From Planctomycetota bacterium (lineage in GTDB: Bacteria > Planctomycetota > Phycisphaerae > UBA1845), in assembly GCA_022563055.1 (NCBI GenBank), contig JADFOB010000097.1, positions 1 to 5,905 of the forward strand: a DNA stretch of 5,905 nucleotides, given 5' to 3'. The position numbers and the translations under genes are program-made. Each line of letters opens with the position of its first letter. Position 1 is the first letter of the stretch. Positions 1 through 4,793 of this stretch are shown piece by piece. The notes beneath the pieces are model-generated. The model was not told the origin of the DNA. It did not search any database and saw only the letters and a program-made list of their open reading frames with translations.

Positions 1-1414
1 CACCCGGACCCAGCGCGGAAAGACGCCGCTCATGGGTCAACTGCGACAGCGGATTCGTCTGGTCCACGACCTGCGACAGCTCGCCGCGACCAAAGAACAA
101 CTCGATGGCGGACGAAACCGACTTGCTGTTGATCAGTTCCGCCACCCGGCCTATCTGGTCGGGATCCTTCAGGCTCATACGCTCCTGCACGGTGCGGCGC
201 AGCTTGAGGAAGCCCTTGCGCATCTCGTCGGCACAGAGTTCGTCGATCGTCCGCAGTCGCCGGTTGCCGAGGTGGTCAATGTCGTCGACCGCAAAAGCCG
301 CCTCGCCCGTACGCAACTTAAGCAGGTACTTCAGGCAGTGCAGCATGTCCTCGACGGTGAGGGTCATGGAACCGCTGTCGCCGGGGATGTCGAACTTGCG
401 GTTGAGACGGAATCGACCGACTTTGCCCAGGCGGTAACGATTCTCATCATAGAACTTCTCGGTGAAGAGCTTCTTGGCCTTGTCAAGCTGCGGCGGGTTT
501 CCGGGGCGGAGCCGACCGTAGATCTTCAGCACCGCCTCCTCGTGCGACCGGGCACCGTCCTCAGCCAGCGTATTAAGCAGCAAAGGATCGCCGACGTTGC
601 TGATGACACGCAGCGATCTCAGACCCGCGTTCTGAATCCGCTCCAGAGCGTCGCCGATCTGGCAACCCGCGCGAACCAGAACGTCCTCCGTATCCTCATC
701 ATAGATGGCGGAAACGGTGTACATGTCCGGTTTCAAGGCCGACATCCGAACCGACTTGGTGGAGTAGAACTCTTCGACGATCGATTCATCCGTCGAGTAT
801 TTCTCATCCATCGCACGGAGAAACGTCGTGGCGGGGATCTTGCCCGACTGATCGATCCGAATCGCAAGGACGTCCTTCTTGGTGACCTCGATCTCGATCC
901 AGCTTCCGCGTTCGGGAATGATGCGGCAGGAGTGAAGCGCCCGGTCACCCTCCGCCTGCGTCTTGATGAAGTCCACGCCGGGGGAGCGGTGCAACTGGGA
1001 CACGATCACGCGCTCGGCCCCGTTGATGATGAACTCCCCGCCGCCGATCATGATCGGCATGTCACCCAGGTAGACCAGGTCTTCCTGGATCTCATCACTG
1101 TCCTTGCGGATCATGCGCAGGCGCACCCGAAAGGGCATCCCATAGGTCAAACGAAGTTCGCGGCACTCGTCGGGCGTGTACCTGGCTGTCCCAAGCTCGT
1201 AGCTGACGTAGTGCATCGAGAGGTTCCCGGCGTAGCTCTCCATCGGGAACATCTCGCGCAACAACCCCTCGAGTCCGTGCGGTTTGCGATCCTCCGGAGC
1301 AACGTGCTGTTGCAGGAAGCGCTCGTACGCGCGCATCTGGATTCCAAAGAGCTGAGGGACCGGAACCGAATCACCGATCCTGGAAAAACGACGGGACGGA
1401 AGGACAGTCTTCAT
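1..1414 (-). CDS. rpoB: DNA-directed RNA polymerase subunit beta (5' part, cut by window edge)
   Basis: This encodes the beta subunit of RNA polymerase, which forms one side of the catalytic cleft and the rifampicin pocket. My translation of the minus strand from ATG at 1414 gives 471 uninterrupted codons. It begins MKTVLPSRRFSRIGDSVPVP and passes through the family block MIGGGEFIINGAERVIVSQL (about residues 129-148), followed by HRSPGV and RIIPERGSWIE. It runs into rifampicin cluster I, with LSQVVDQTNPLS at residues 446-457 and THERRLSALGPG at 460-471. The protrusion, lobe and fork regions are therefore present, and the rest lies beyond base 1. Asp451, His461 and Ser466 correspond to E. coli Asp516, His526 and Ser531, with identical spacing. 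The lower numbering suggests the large E. coli lobe insert is absent. GAGGA at 1423-1427, 8 nt upstream, supports the start. It follows rplL after a 316-nt spacer. Recognition is certain; only the 3' extent is unknown. Confidence 0.98.
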   Translation of the reverse strand, partial: MKTVLPSRRFSRIGDSVPVPQLFGIQMRAYERFLQQHVAPEDRKPHGLEGLLREMFPMESYAGNLSMHYVSYELGTARYTPDECRELRLTYGMPFRVRLRMIRKDSDEIQEDLVYLGDMPIMIGGGEFIINGAERVIVSQLHRSPGVDFIKTQAEGDRALHSCRIIPERGSWIEIEVTKKDVLAIRIDQSGKIPATTFLRAMDEKYSTDESIVEEFYSTKSVRMSALKPDMYTVSAIYDEDTEDVLVRAGCQIGDALERIQNAGLRSLRVISNVGDPLLLNTLAEDGARSHEEAVLKIYGRLRPGNPPQLDKAKKLFTEKFYDENRYRLGKVGRFRLNRKFDIPGDSGSMTLTVEDMLHCLKYLLKLRTGEAAFAVDDIDHLGNRRLRTIDELCADEMRKGFLKLRRTVQERMSLKDPDQIGRVAELINSKSVSSAIELFFGRGELSQVVDQTNPLSQLTHERRLSALGPG

Positions 1415-1459
1415 CGAACAAATCCTCAGTCTTGGCAGCCGCGTATGGGCACCCACCGG

Positions 1460-1477
1460 GATCGCCATCGCGCGATC
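1460..1477 (-). repeat. Inverted repeat GATCGC/GCGATC in rplL-rpoB spacer
   Basis: A perfect 6-bp inverted repeat: 1460-1465 pairs with 1472-1477 across a 6-nt loop. It is the structure nearest to rpoB, ending 46 nt before its ATG. It is short and GATC-containing, so chance is possible in this GC-rich spacer. Confidence 0.45.
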
Positions 1478-1490
1478 ACCTACGCACCCG

Positions 1491-1511
1491 GCGATCGAAG
1501 GCACCGATCGC
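1491..1511 (-). repeat. Inverted repeat GCGATCG/CGATCGC in rplL-rpoB spacer
   Basis: A perfect 7-bp inverted repeat: 1491-1497 pairs with 1505-1511 across a 7-nt loop. In the minus-strand transcript it would form a GC-rich hairpin. No U-tract follows, so it is more likely a structural or processing element than an intrinsic terminator, if it functions at all. Confidence 0.55.
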
Positions 1512-1561
1512 GGCAAAGCTAATTCCTGGGGACGGCGTATCGACCGACGAAGCATCCGGTG

Positions 1562-1586
1562 GACCGGTTGTCCCGATGAACCGGTC
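1562..1586 (-). repeat. Inverted repeat GACCGGTT/AACCGGTC in rplL-rpoB spacer
   Basis: A perfect 8-bp inverted repeat: 1562-1569 pairs with 1579-1586 across a 9-nt loop. It is a good candidate RNA stem-loop in the rplL-rpoB transcript. The sequence after it on the minus strand (CACCGGATGC) has no U-run. Confidence 0.6.
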
Positions 1587-1619
1587 GATCCCGCTTCGTG
1601 GCGGATATGAGCTTTTTGC

Positions 1620-1653
1620 GGATCGCGCCAAACACCGATTCGGTTCGCGATCC
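1620..1653 (-). repeat. Nested inverted repeat GGATCGCG/CGCGATCC in rplL-rpoB spacer
   Basis: A perfect 8-bp inverted repeat: 1620-1627 pairs with 1646-1653, with 18 nt between the arms. Inside the loop a second small stem is possible (ACCG 1634-1637 with CGGT 1641-1644), giving a nested fold. On the minus strand it is followed by GCAAAAAGCTC, an A-run rather than a U-run, so it is not an intrinsic terminator for this operon. Confidence 0.6.
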
Positions 1654-1674
1654 ACACGAACAGACACAACCGAC

Positions 1675-1698
1675 CGCCGCGCACCCTTTTGTGCGGCG
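1675..1698 (-). repeat. Bulged stem-loop shortly after rplL, possible attenuator or processing hairpin
   Basis: Bases 1675-1680 (CGCCGC) plus AC 1683-1684 pair with GTGCGGCG 1691-1698, leaving a 2-nt bulge (GC, 1681-1682) and a 6-nt loop. On the minus strand the hairpin starts about 32 nt after the rplL stop. The following RNA is moderately U-rich (GUUGUGUCUGUUCG) but has no continuous U-run, so at most a weak attenuator is inferred. The same six bases 1693-1698 can also pair with CGCCGC at 1722-1727. Confidence 0.5.
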
Positions 1699-1730
1699 AC
1701 CAAGGCGGGCAAGGTTGAAAACGCCGCGAA

Positions 1731-2135
1731 CTACTTGATGCTCACAGCGCCGCCGGCCTCTTCGATCTCCTTCTTGATCTTCTCGGCATCCTCCTTGGAG
1801 ATGCTCTCTTTGATCGCCTTGGGGCAGCTCTCGACGAGTTCCTTGGCCTCTTTGAGTCCCAGACTCGTTTGCGAGCGAACGACCTTGATCACTTGAATCT
1901 TCTTGTCGCCGAAGCTCTCGAGGATCACGTCGAACGAGGTCTGCTCCTCCGCGGCAGCCTCCTCGCCACCGCCAGGTCCGGCAGCCATCACGACGCCACC
2001 ACCGGCGGGCTCAATCCCGTGCACATCCTTGAGGCAATCCACGAGCGACTGCGCGTCTTTGACCGTTAAACCGACGAGCTTTTCGGCAAGCTCGGTAATC
2101 TCCGAGGCAAACTCTTTCACAGGTGCTTCAGCCAT
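1731..2135 (-). CDS. rplL: 50S ribosomal protein bL12 (L7/L12)
   Basis: This is the flexible stalk protein of the large subunit. Several dimers bind the C-terminus of uL10 and recruit EF-Tu, EF-G and other GTPases. The 134-aa product has the three family parts. Residues 1-35 are the dimerisation helices ([20 protein letters not shown]). Residues 44-64 are a Gly/Ala/Glu-rich hinge. Residues 66-134 are the globular factor-binding domain, with [20 protein letters not shown] and the strongly conserved [11 protein letters not shown], ending in GGAVSIK. It is somewhat longer than the E. coli protein (121 aa), mostly in the hinge. AGGAG at 2146-2150 lies 10 nt before the ATG and supports the start. 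It follows rplJ after a 161-nt gap with two hairpins, and precedes rpoB. Because bL12 is needed in several copies per uL10, separate translational or stability control is expected. Confidence 0.98.
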   Translation of the reverse strand: MAEAPVKEFASEITELAEKLVGLTVKDAQSLVDCLKDVHGIEPAGGGVVMAAGPGGGEEAAAEEQTSFDVILESFGDKKIQVIKVVRSQTSLGLKEAKELVESCPKAIKESISKEDAEKIKKEIEEAGGAVSIK

Positions 2136-2183
2136 CTCTTCCGAACTCCTTCACGCAAGCGATTGTCGCCACACCGATAGGCG

Positions 2184-2198
2184 CCCGCACGCTGCGGG
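2184..2198 (-). repeat. Stem-loop CCCGCA/TGCGGG upstream of rplL
   Basis: A perfect 6-bp stem with a 3-nt loop (CGC, 2190-2192), about 48 nt upstream of the rplL ATG. It is GC-rich and compact, so it should fold in the minus-strand transcript. There is no U-tract after it. Confidence 0.55.
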
Positions 2199-2206
2199 TC
2201 ATTTCA

Positions 2207-2220
2207 TCCGCCAGGGCGGA
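2207..2220 (-). repeat. Stem-loop TCCGCC/GGCGGA upstream of rplL
   Basis: A perfect 6-bp inverted repeat around two bases (2213-2214), which in RNA would form a 5-bp stem with a 4-nt loop. It lies 8 nt from the stem-loop at 2184-2198, so the two form a tandem pair between rplJ and rplL. Confidence 0.5.
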
Positions 2221-2296
2221 CCAGTCGGCGTGAAACGCAGCTGTATTCTTCGTTCTCTCTATCGGGCTCATCACCCGGCGCCGTTCGTAGACCCCC

Positions 2297-2809
2297 TCAA
2301 GCGGCTTTATCCGCCATGGCCTTGAGGCAACCGGCAATCTTCGACTGAGGCGCCAAAAGGCAACCAGCCAGGGCACGTCCCGGAGAGGAGACCAGCATGG
2401 CCATCTCGCCAAGCAGCTCCACCCGACCCTTCATCTTGGACATTTCCTCAACGGTCAGCAGCGTCGGATCGCCGTCGAACATCGCCTGCTTGAGCGTGAG
2501 GTTCTCGAACGCCTTGGCGGACTCCACCAGCACCCTGGCGGCGTCGATCAACGACTCGGAACTCGTCACGAGCGCACACGGACCCTCGAGCACATCGCCC
2601 AACGGCTCGAGCACGGTACCCTTGAAAACGCGGCGGGCCAGGTTGTTCTTCACGATCCCAAGCCGCGCCGATTTCTCGCGCAGTGCGGTCCGGACCGCCT
2701 CCTGTTCCTGCACCGACAGGCCCGTCACGTCCACCACGCACGCGCTGTCCACGTCGCCGTAGCGTTCCTTCAGCGCGGCCATCACCATTTCCTTGACGGG
2801 TTTGCTCAT
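2297..2809 (-). CDS. rplJ: 50S ribosomal protein uL10
   Basis: uL10 forms the base of the ribosomal stalk: its N-terminal domain binds 23S rRNA with uL11, and its C-terminal helix carries the bL12 dimers. The 170-aa product is close to the E. coli length (165). The N-terminal domain shows MSKPVKEMVMAALKERYGDV, then VVDVTGLSVQEQEAVRTALR and the family block LGIVKNNLARRVFKGT (about residues 50-65). The C-terminus ends in a helix (PQSKIAGCLKAMADKAA) suited to bL12 binding. The ATG at 2809 has only modest upstream purine stretches (GGAA 7 nt away, AAGGA further up). It follows rplA after 57 nt, where GCCAGGC occurs twice in direct repeat (2852-2866). In E. coli the uL10-bL12 complex represses its own operon by binding a leader RNA. 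I cannot identify such an element here. Confidence 0.98.
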   Translation of the reverse strand: MSKPVKEMVMAALKERYGDVDSACVVDVTGLSVQEQEAVRTALREKSARLGIVKNNLARRVFKGTVLEPLGDVLEGPCALVTSSESLIDAARVLVESAKAFENLTLKQAMFDGDPTLLTVEEMSKMKGRVELLGEMAMLVSSPGRALAGCLLAPQSKIAGCLKAMADKAA

Positions 2810-2866
2810 GGTGTCGTTCCAGTCCTTCCGTGTTCTTCGCTGCGCTTCTTAGCCTGGCTGCCTGGC

Positions 2867-3595
2867 CTAGCTACCCACCGCCAAAGTCACTGAAGGCGTA
2901 CGGGTGGCTGCAAGGCACACGCGCTTGAGGTAATGCCCTTTGGCTGCCGCCGGCTTGATCTTGACGATGTGCGCTACCACCGCCTCGATGTTTTCCTTCA
3001 GATCCGCGACCGAGAAACTCACCTTCCCCACCGGAAGGTGGATGTTCCCGCCATCGTCGTTGCGATACTCGAGCCTCCCGGCGGTGAACTCTTTGACGGT
3101 TGTGGCGACATCTTTGGTCACCGTCCCCGCCTTGGGCGTGGGCATCTTGCCCTGTGGACCCAGGATGCGACCGAGCTTTCCGACCTTGCCCATCATGGCG
3201 GGATGGGCGACGGCTACATCGAAATCAAGCCAGCCGTCCTGGATCTTCTTGACCAGCTCCACACCACCCGCCTCGATCGCGCCGGCCTCCTTGGCTTCGT
3301 CCACGGCGGGGCCGTCGCAAAAGGCGATGACCCGGCGGCTCTTTCCCAACCCCTTGGGCAGCGAGATCGCTCCTCGGAGCATCTGGTCGGCGTGTTTGGG
3401 ATCAATGCCCAGGTGCATGACAAGTTCCACCGTCTGATCGACCTTCTTGCGTTTCTTGCCGTTCTTGTAGGTGCGATCCGATTTGAACGCAGCCATCTCC
3501 TGGATTCGCGCGATCCCCTGCTCGATCGAAACCGCCTCGCTTTTGCCACCAAGGGTCTCAAGCTGTTTCTTATAGAGGACGCTCTGTTTACCCAT
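2867..3595 (-). CDS. rplA: 50S ribosomal protein uL1
   Basis: uL1 binds helices 76-78 of 23S rRNA, forms the mobile L1 stalk that helps release E-site tRNA, and in many bacteria represses its own operon. The 242-aa product shows the family signature GRILGPQGKMPTPKAGTVT at residues 142-160, after the DFDVAVAHPAMMGKVGKL block. It also has DQMLRGAISLPKGLGKSRRV near residues 70-89, and ends with the AKGHYLKRVCLAATRTPSV strand. It is about 8 aa longer than the E. coli protein. The extra length sits near residues 41-52, where a basic segment (KNGKKRKK) precedes VDQTVELVMHLGID. AAGGG at 3604-3608 is 8 nt before the ATG. The gene starts 39 nt after the rplK stop, so it is surely cotranscribed and probably translated in close step with uL11. 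Confidence 0.98.
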   Translation of the reverse strand: MGKQSVLYKKQLETLGGKSEAVSIEQGIARIQEMAAFKSDRTYKNGKKRKKVDQTVELVMHLGIDPKHADQMLRGAISLPKGLGKSRRVIAFCDGPAVDEAKEAGAIEAGGVELVKKIQDGWLDFDVAVAHPAMMGKVGKLGRILGPQGKMPTPKAGTVTKDVATTVKEFTAGRLEYRNDDGGNIHLPVGKVSFSVADLKENIEAVVAHIVKIKPAAAKGHYLKRVCLAATRTPSVTLAVGS

Positions 3596-3634
3596 ACCCG
3601 GTACCCTTGTACGAACGCCTTGCGGCGGAACCCC

Positions 3635-4063
3635 TCAGTCAACAACGTCGATTCCCATCGACCGGGCCGTCCCGGCGATGATCTTCTCCCCAGCATCGAG
3701 CGTGTAGGCGTTCAAGTCCGCCAGCTTGCGCTCCGCAATCGCCCGGACCTGCTCCCGCGTCACGGTGCCCACCTTTTCCTTGTGGGGAGTCCCACTCCCC
3801 TTCTCGATCTTGGCGGCATCCTTGAGCAGGACAGCCGCCGGCGGGCTCTTGACCTCAAAACTAAAAGACCGATCGTTGTAAACGCTGATCACCACGGTGA
3901 CCGGCATCCCATTGAGCTGCTTGGTCTGAGCGTTGAACTGTTGCACGAACTGCCCGATGTTCACGCCGTGCTGGCCCAAGGCCGGACCAACCGGGGGAGC
4001 CGGCGTCGCCTGACCGCCCGGGGCCTGCAACCGAACCGTTGCTGTTAGTTCCTTCTTCGCCAC
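3635..4063 (-). CDS. rplK: 50S ribosomal protein uL11
   Basis: uL11 binds the GTPase-associated region of 23S rRNA next to uL10 and takes part in factor binding and the stringent response. The protein shows the proline-rich switch region [20 protein letters not shown] and the C-terminal rRNA-binding domain, including [22 protein letters not shown] and [13 protein letters not shown] place the start at the GTG at 4063. This gives [17 protein letters not shown], which aligns with the usual MAKK N-terminus. It also gives 142 aa, equal to E. coli uL11, with GAGGTG (4073-4078) as a Shine-Dalgarno sequence 9 nt upstream. The alternative is an in-frame GTG at 4075 (146 aa, adding MNKA), but that codon is itself part of the GAGGTG motif and has no good site of its own. 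A nearby ATG at 4080 is out of frame and stops after two codons. The function is certain; the start choice is about 80% sure. Confidence 0.97.
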   Translation of the reverse strand: MAKKELTATVRLQAPGGQATPAPPVGPALGQHGVNIGQFVQQFNAQTKQLNGMPVTVVISVYNDRSFSFEVKSPPAAVLLKDAAKIEKGSGTPHKEKVGTVTREQVRAIAERKLADLNAYTLDAGEKIIAGTARSMGIDVVD

Positions 4064-4072
4064 CGCCTTGTT

Positions 4073-4078
4073 CACCTC
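4073..4078 (-). promoter_or_regulatory. Shine-Dalgarno site that decides the rplK start
   Basis: GAGGTG on the minus strand lies 9 nt upstream of the GTG at 4063. This spacing is good for initiation at 4063. The upstream GTG candidate at 4075-4073 is the last three bases of this motif, so it cannot use it. This argues for the shorter uL11 with the canonical N-terminus. Confidence 0.7.
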
Positions 4079-4080
4079 AT

Positions 4081-4103
4081 GGACGTCAGTCGTCCGTGCG
4101 GAC
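4081..4103 (-). repeat. Two overlapping, mutually exclusive stem-loops before rplK
   Basis: In the nusG-rplK spacer, GTCCG/CGGAC (4092-4096 with 4099-4103, 2-nt loop) and GGACG/CGTCC (4081-4085 with 4091-4095, 5-nt loop) share the middle arm. Only one can form at a time. The lower hairpin ends 2 nt before the rplK Shine-Dalgarno site. In E. coli, uL1 represses rplKA by binding just upstream of rplK. The position fits such a control site, but I cannot confirm a uL1 recognition motif here. Confidence 0.4.
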
Positions 4104-4121
4104 CGGCGTCAACCGGGCCTG

Positions 4122-4793
4122 CTACTCCACCTTCTCGAGCTGCCAGTAGCCGACCTCGACCGGCGTCATCCGGCCAAAGATCGACACAATGACCGACACC
4201 ATCCCGCGCCGCTCGTCAACCGATTCCACTTCCCCTTCGTAACTCTCAAACGCGCCGTCGGTAATCTTGACCTGATCGCCCTGCTTGATATTCAGGCCCG
4301 ACAGCGTCGGTTCTTCCTCAGCCTTCTGCGTGGCCGCCAGCATCTGCACCACCTCGTGGTCGGGCATGCTGGTCGGTTTGCCGTCCGAGCCAATGAAATC
4401 GCCGACGCCGGTCGTCTCTTTAACGACGAACCACACTTGCTCGTTGACCGAACCGTCCTCTTCGCAGGCCATCTCGACGAACACGTAACCGGGGTACAGC
4501 TTCCGCTGAATGATCTTCAAGACCCCCGCCTTCATCTTCTTCTCGGGGAGGGTCGGAACCAGAATGCGGGCCACGTACCGCTCGAGCCCTTCAATCGTAA
4601 TCTTGCGCTCCAGCGCGGTGCGTACCTGCCCCTCTTTGTTGGAGGCGACGCGGAGGACGTACCACTTCATGCCCGGCGCCGCCACGCCATCCGGTGTCTC
4701 GGACGCCTGGCTCGCGGACTCCGGTGTTTGGGACTCCGGGGTGTCGGACGCCTGGGTCGCGGACTCCAGCTCTGTCGAATCCAAGTCCGTCAT
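4122..4793 (-). CDS. nusG: Transcription termination/antitermination factor NusG
   Basis: NusG binds RNA polymerase through its NGN domain, and its KOW domain contacts the ribosomal protein S10 or Rho, linking transcription to translation or termination. The 223-aa product has a low-complexity N-terminal extension (residues 1-41), rich in Ser, Thr, Glu, Pro and Gln. The NGN domain follows from about 42 to 155, with KWYVLRVASNKEGQV and the RKLYPGYVFVEM block. The KOW domain lies at about 168-222: QGDQVKITDGAFESYEGEVE, then the classic VSIFGRMTPVEVG. The ATG at 4793 overlaps the secE stop (ATGA). No strong Shine-Dalgarno sequence precedes it, so translation is probably coupled to secE. A shorter start at Met42, directly before the NGN domain, would give a normal-sized core, but the overlap and the in-frame extension favour 4793. 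The open frame continues further upstream inside secE in another frame; that part is not coding. Confidence 0.96.
   Translation of the reverse strand: MTDLDSTELESATQASDTPESQTPESASQASETPDGVAAPGMKWYVLRVASNKEGQVRTALERKITIEGLERYVARILVPTLPEKKMKAGVLKIIQRKLYPGYVFVEMACEEDGSVNEQVWFVVKETTGVGDFIGSDGKPTSMPDHEVVQMLAATQKAEEEPTLSGLNIKQGDQVKITDGAFESYEGEVESVDERRGMVSVIVSIFGRMTPVEVGYWQLEKVE
4699..4767. repeat. Imperfect in-frame direct repeat in the nusG 5' region
   Basis: Bases 4699-4722 and 4744-4767 match at 23 of 24 positions (the difference is 4711 C versus 4756 G), with a period of 45 bp, or 15 codons. Because the period is a multiple of three, the frame is kept. The two copies encode ESATQASDTPESQTP (residues 10-24) and ESASQASETPDGVAA (25-39). 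Further GACTCCGG units lie between them. This looks like a small tandem duplication that built the NusG N-terminal extension. Confidence 0.85.

Larger units (their letters stand above)
1415..1730 (-). promoter_or_regulatory. rplL-rpoB intergenic spacer, rich in inverted repeats
   Basis: This 316-nt stretch has no convincing gene. It holds the rpoB ribosome binding site (1423-1427) and at least five inverted repeats at 1460-1477, 1491-1511, 1562-1586, 1620-1653 and 1675-1698. None is followed by a real U-tract on the minus strand, so I do not call a Rho-independent terminator. Open frames crossing it on either strand resemble no known protein and are probably chance products of high GC. In E. 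coli the equivalent spacer carries a partial attenuator and an RNase III processing site that lower rpoBC expression relative to the ribosomal protein genes. A similar role here is inferred from position and structure only. I saw no convincing -35/-10 pair; TTGGCG (1626-1631) followed 18 nt later by TATCCG (1602-1607) is too weak to call. Confidence 0.5.
2136..2296 (-). promoter_or_regulatory. rplJ-rplL spacer with two tandem stem-loops
   Basis: This 161-nt spacer contains the rplL Shine-Dalgarno sequence (2146-2150) and two compact inverted repeats. One is TCCGCC/GGCGGA (2207-2212 with 2215-2220) and the other CCCGCA/TGCGGG (2184-2189 with 2193-2198). They are 8 nt apart and neither has a U-tract. 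A 47-codon frame (2128-2271, ATG start) crosses the spacer and overlaps the rplL start, but nothing marks it as real. Bacteria must make more bL12 than uL10, so structures here could affect rplL translation or mRNA processing; that is inference. Confidence 0.45.

Noticed and set aside
32..1522. Long plus-strand open frame (496 codons) opposite rpoB
   Set aside because: It is antisense to a fully conserved rpoB, and its product resembles no family. High-GC coding DNA often leaves the opposite strand open.
1602..1631. Possible promoter (TTGGCG, 18-nt spacing, TATCCG) ahead of rpoB
   Set aside because: The -10 element matches only three of six consensus bases and the overlap with hairpin 1620-1653 makes it unconvincing.
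1612..1653. Hairpin 1620-1653 next to TTTTT (1613-1617) as an intrinsic terminator
   Set aside because: The T-run is on the plus strand and precedes the hairpin; on the transcribed minus strand it is an A-run. The geometry is wrong for termination in either direction.
1432..1896. Open frames on both strands inside the rplL-rpoB spacer
   Set aside because: They lack ribosome binding sites, run into rplL antisense or through several inverted repeats, and resemble nothing known.
2933..4048. Plus-strand open frame opposite rplA and rplK
   Set aside because: It spans two genuine ribosomal protein genes on the other strand, and the translation shows no recognisable motif; it is an antisense shadow.
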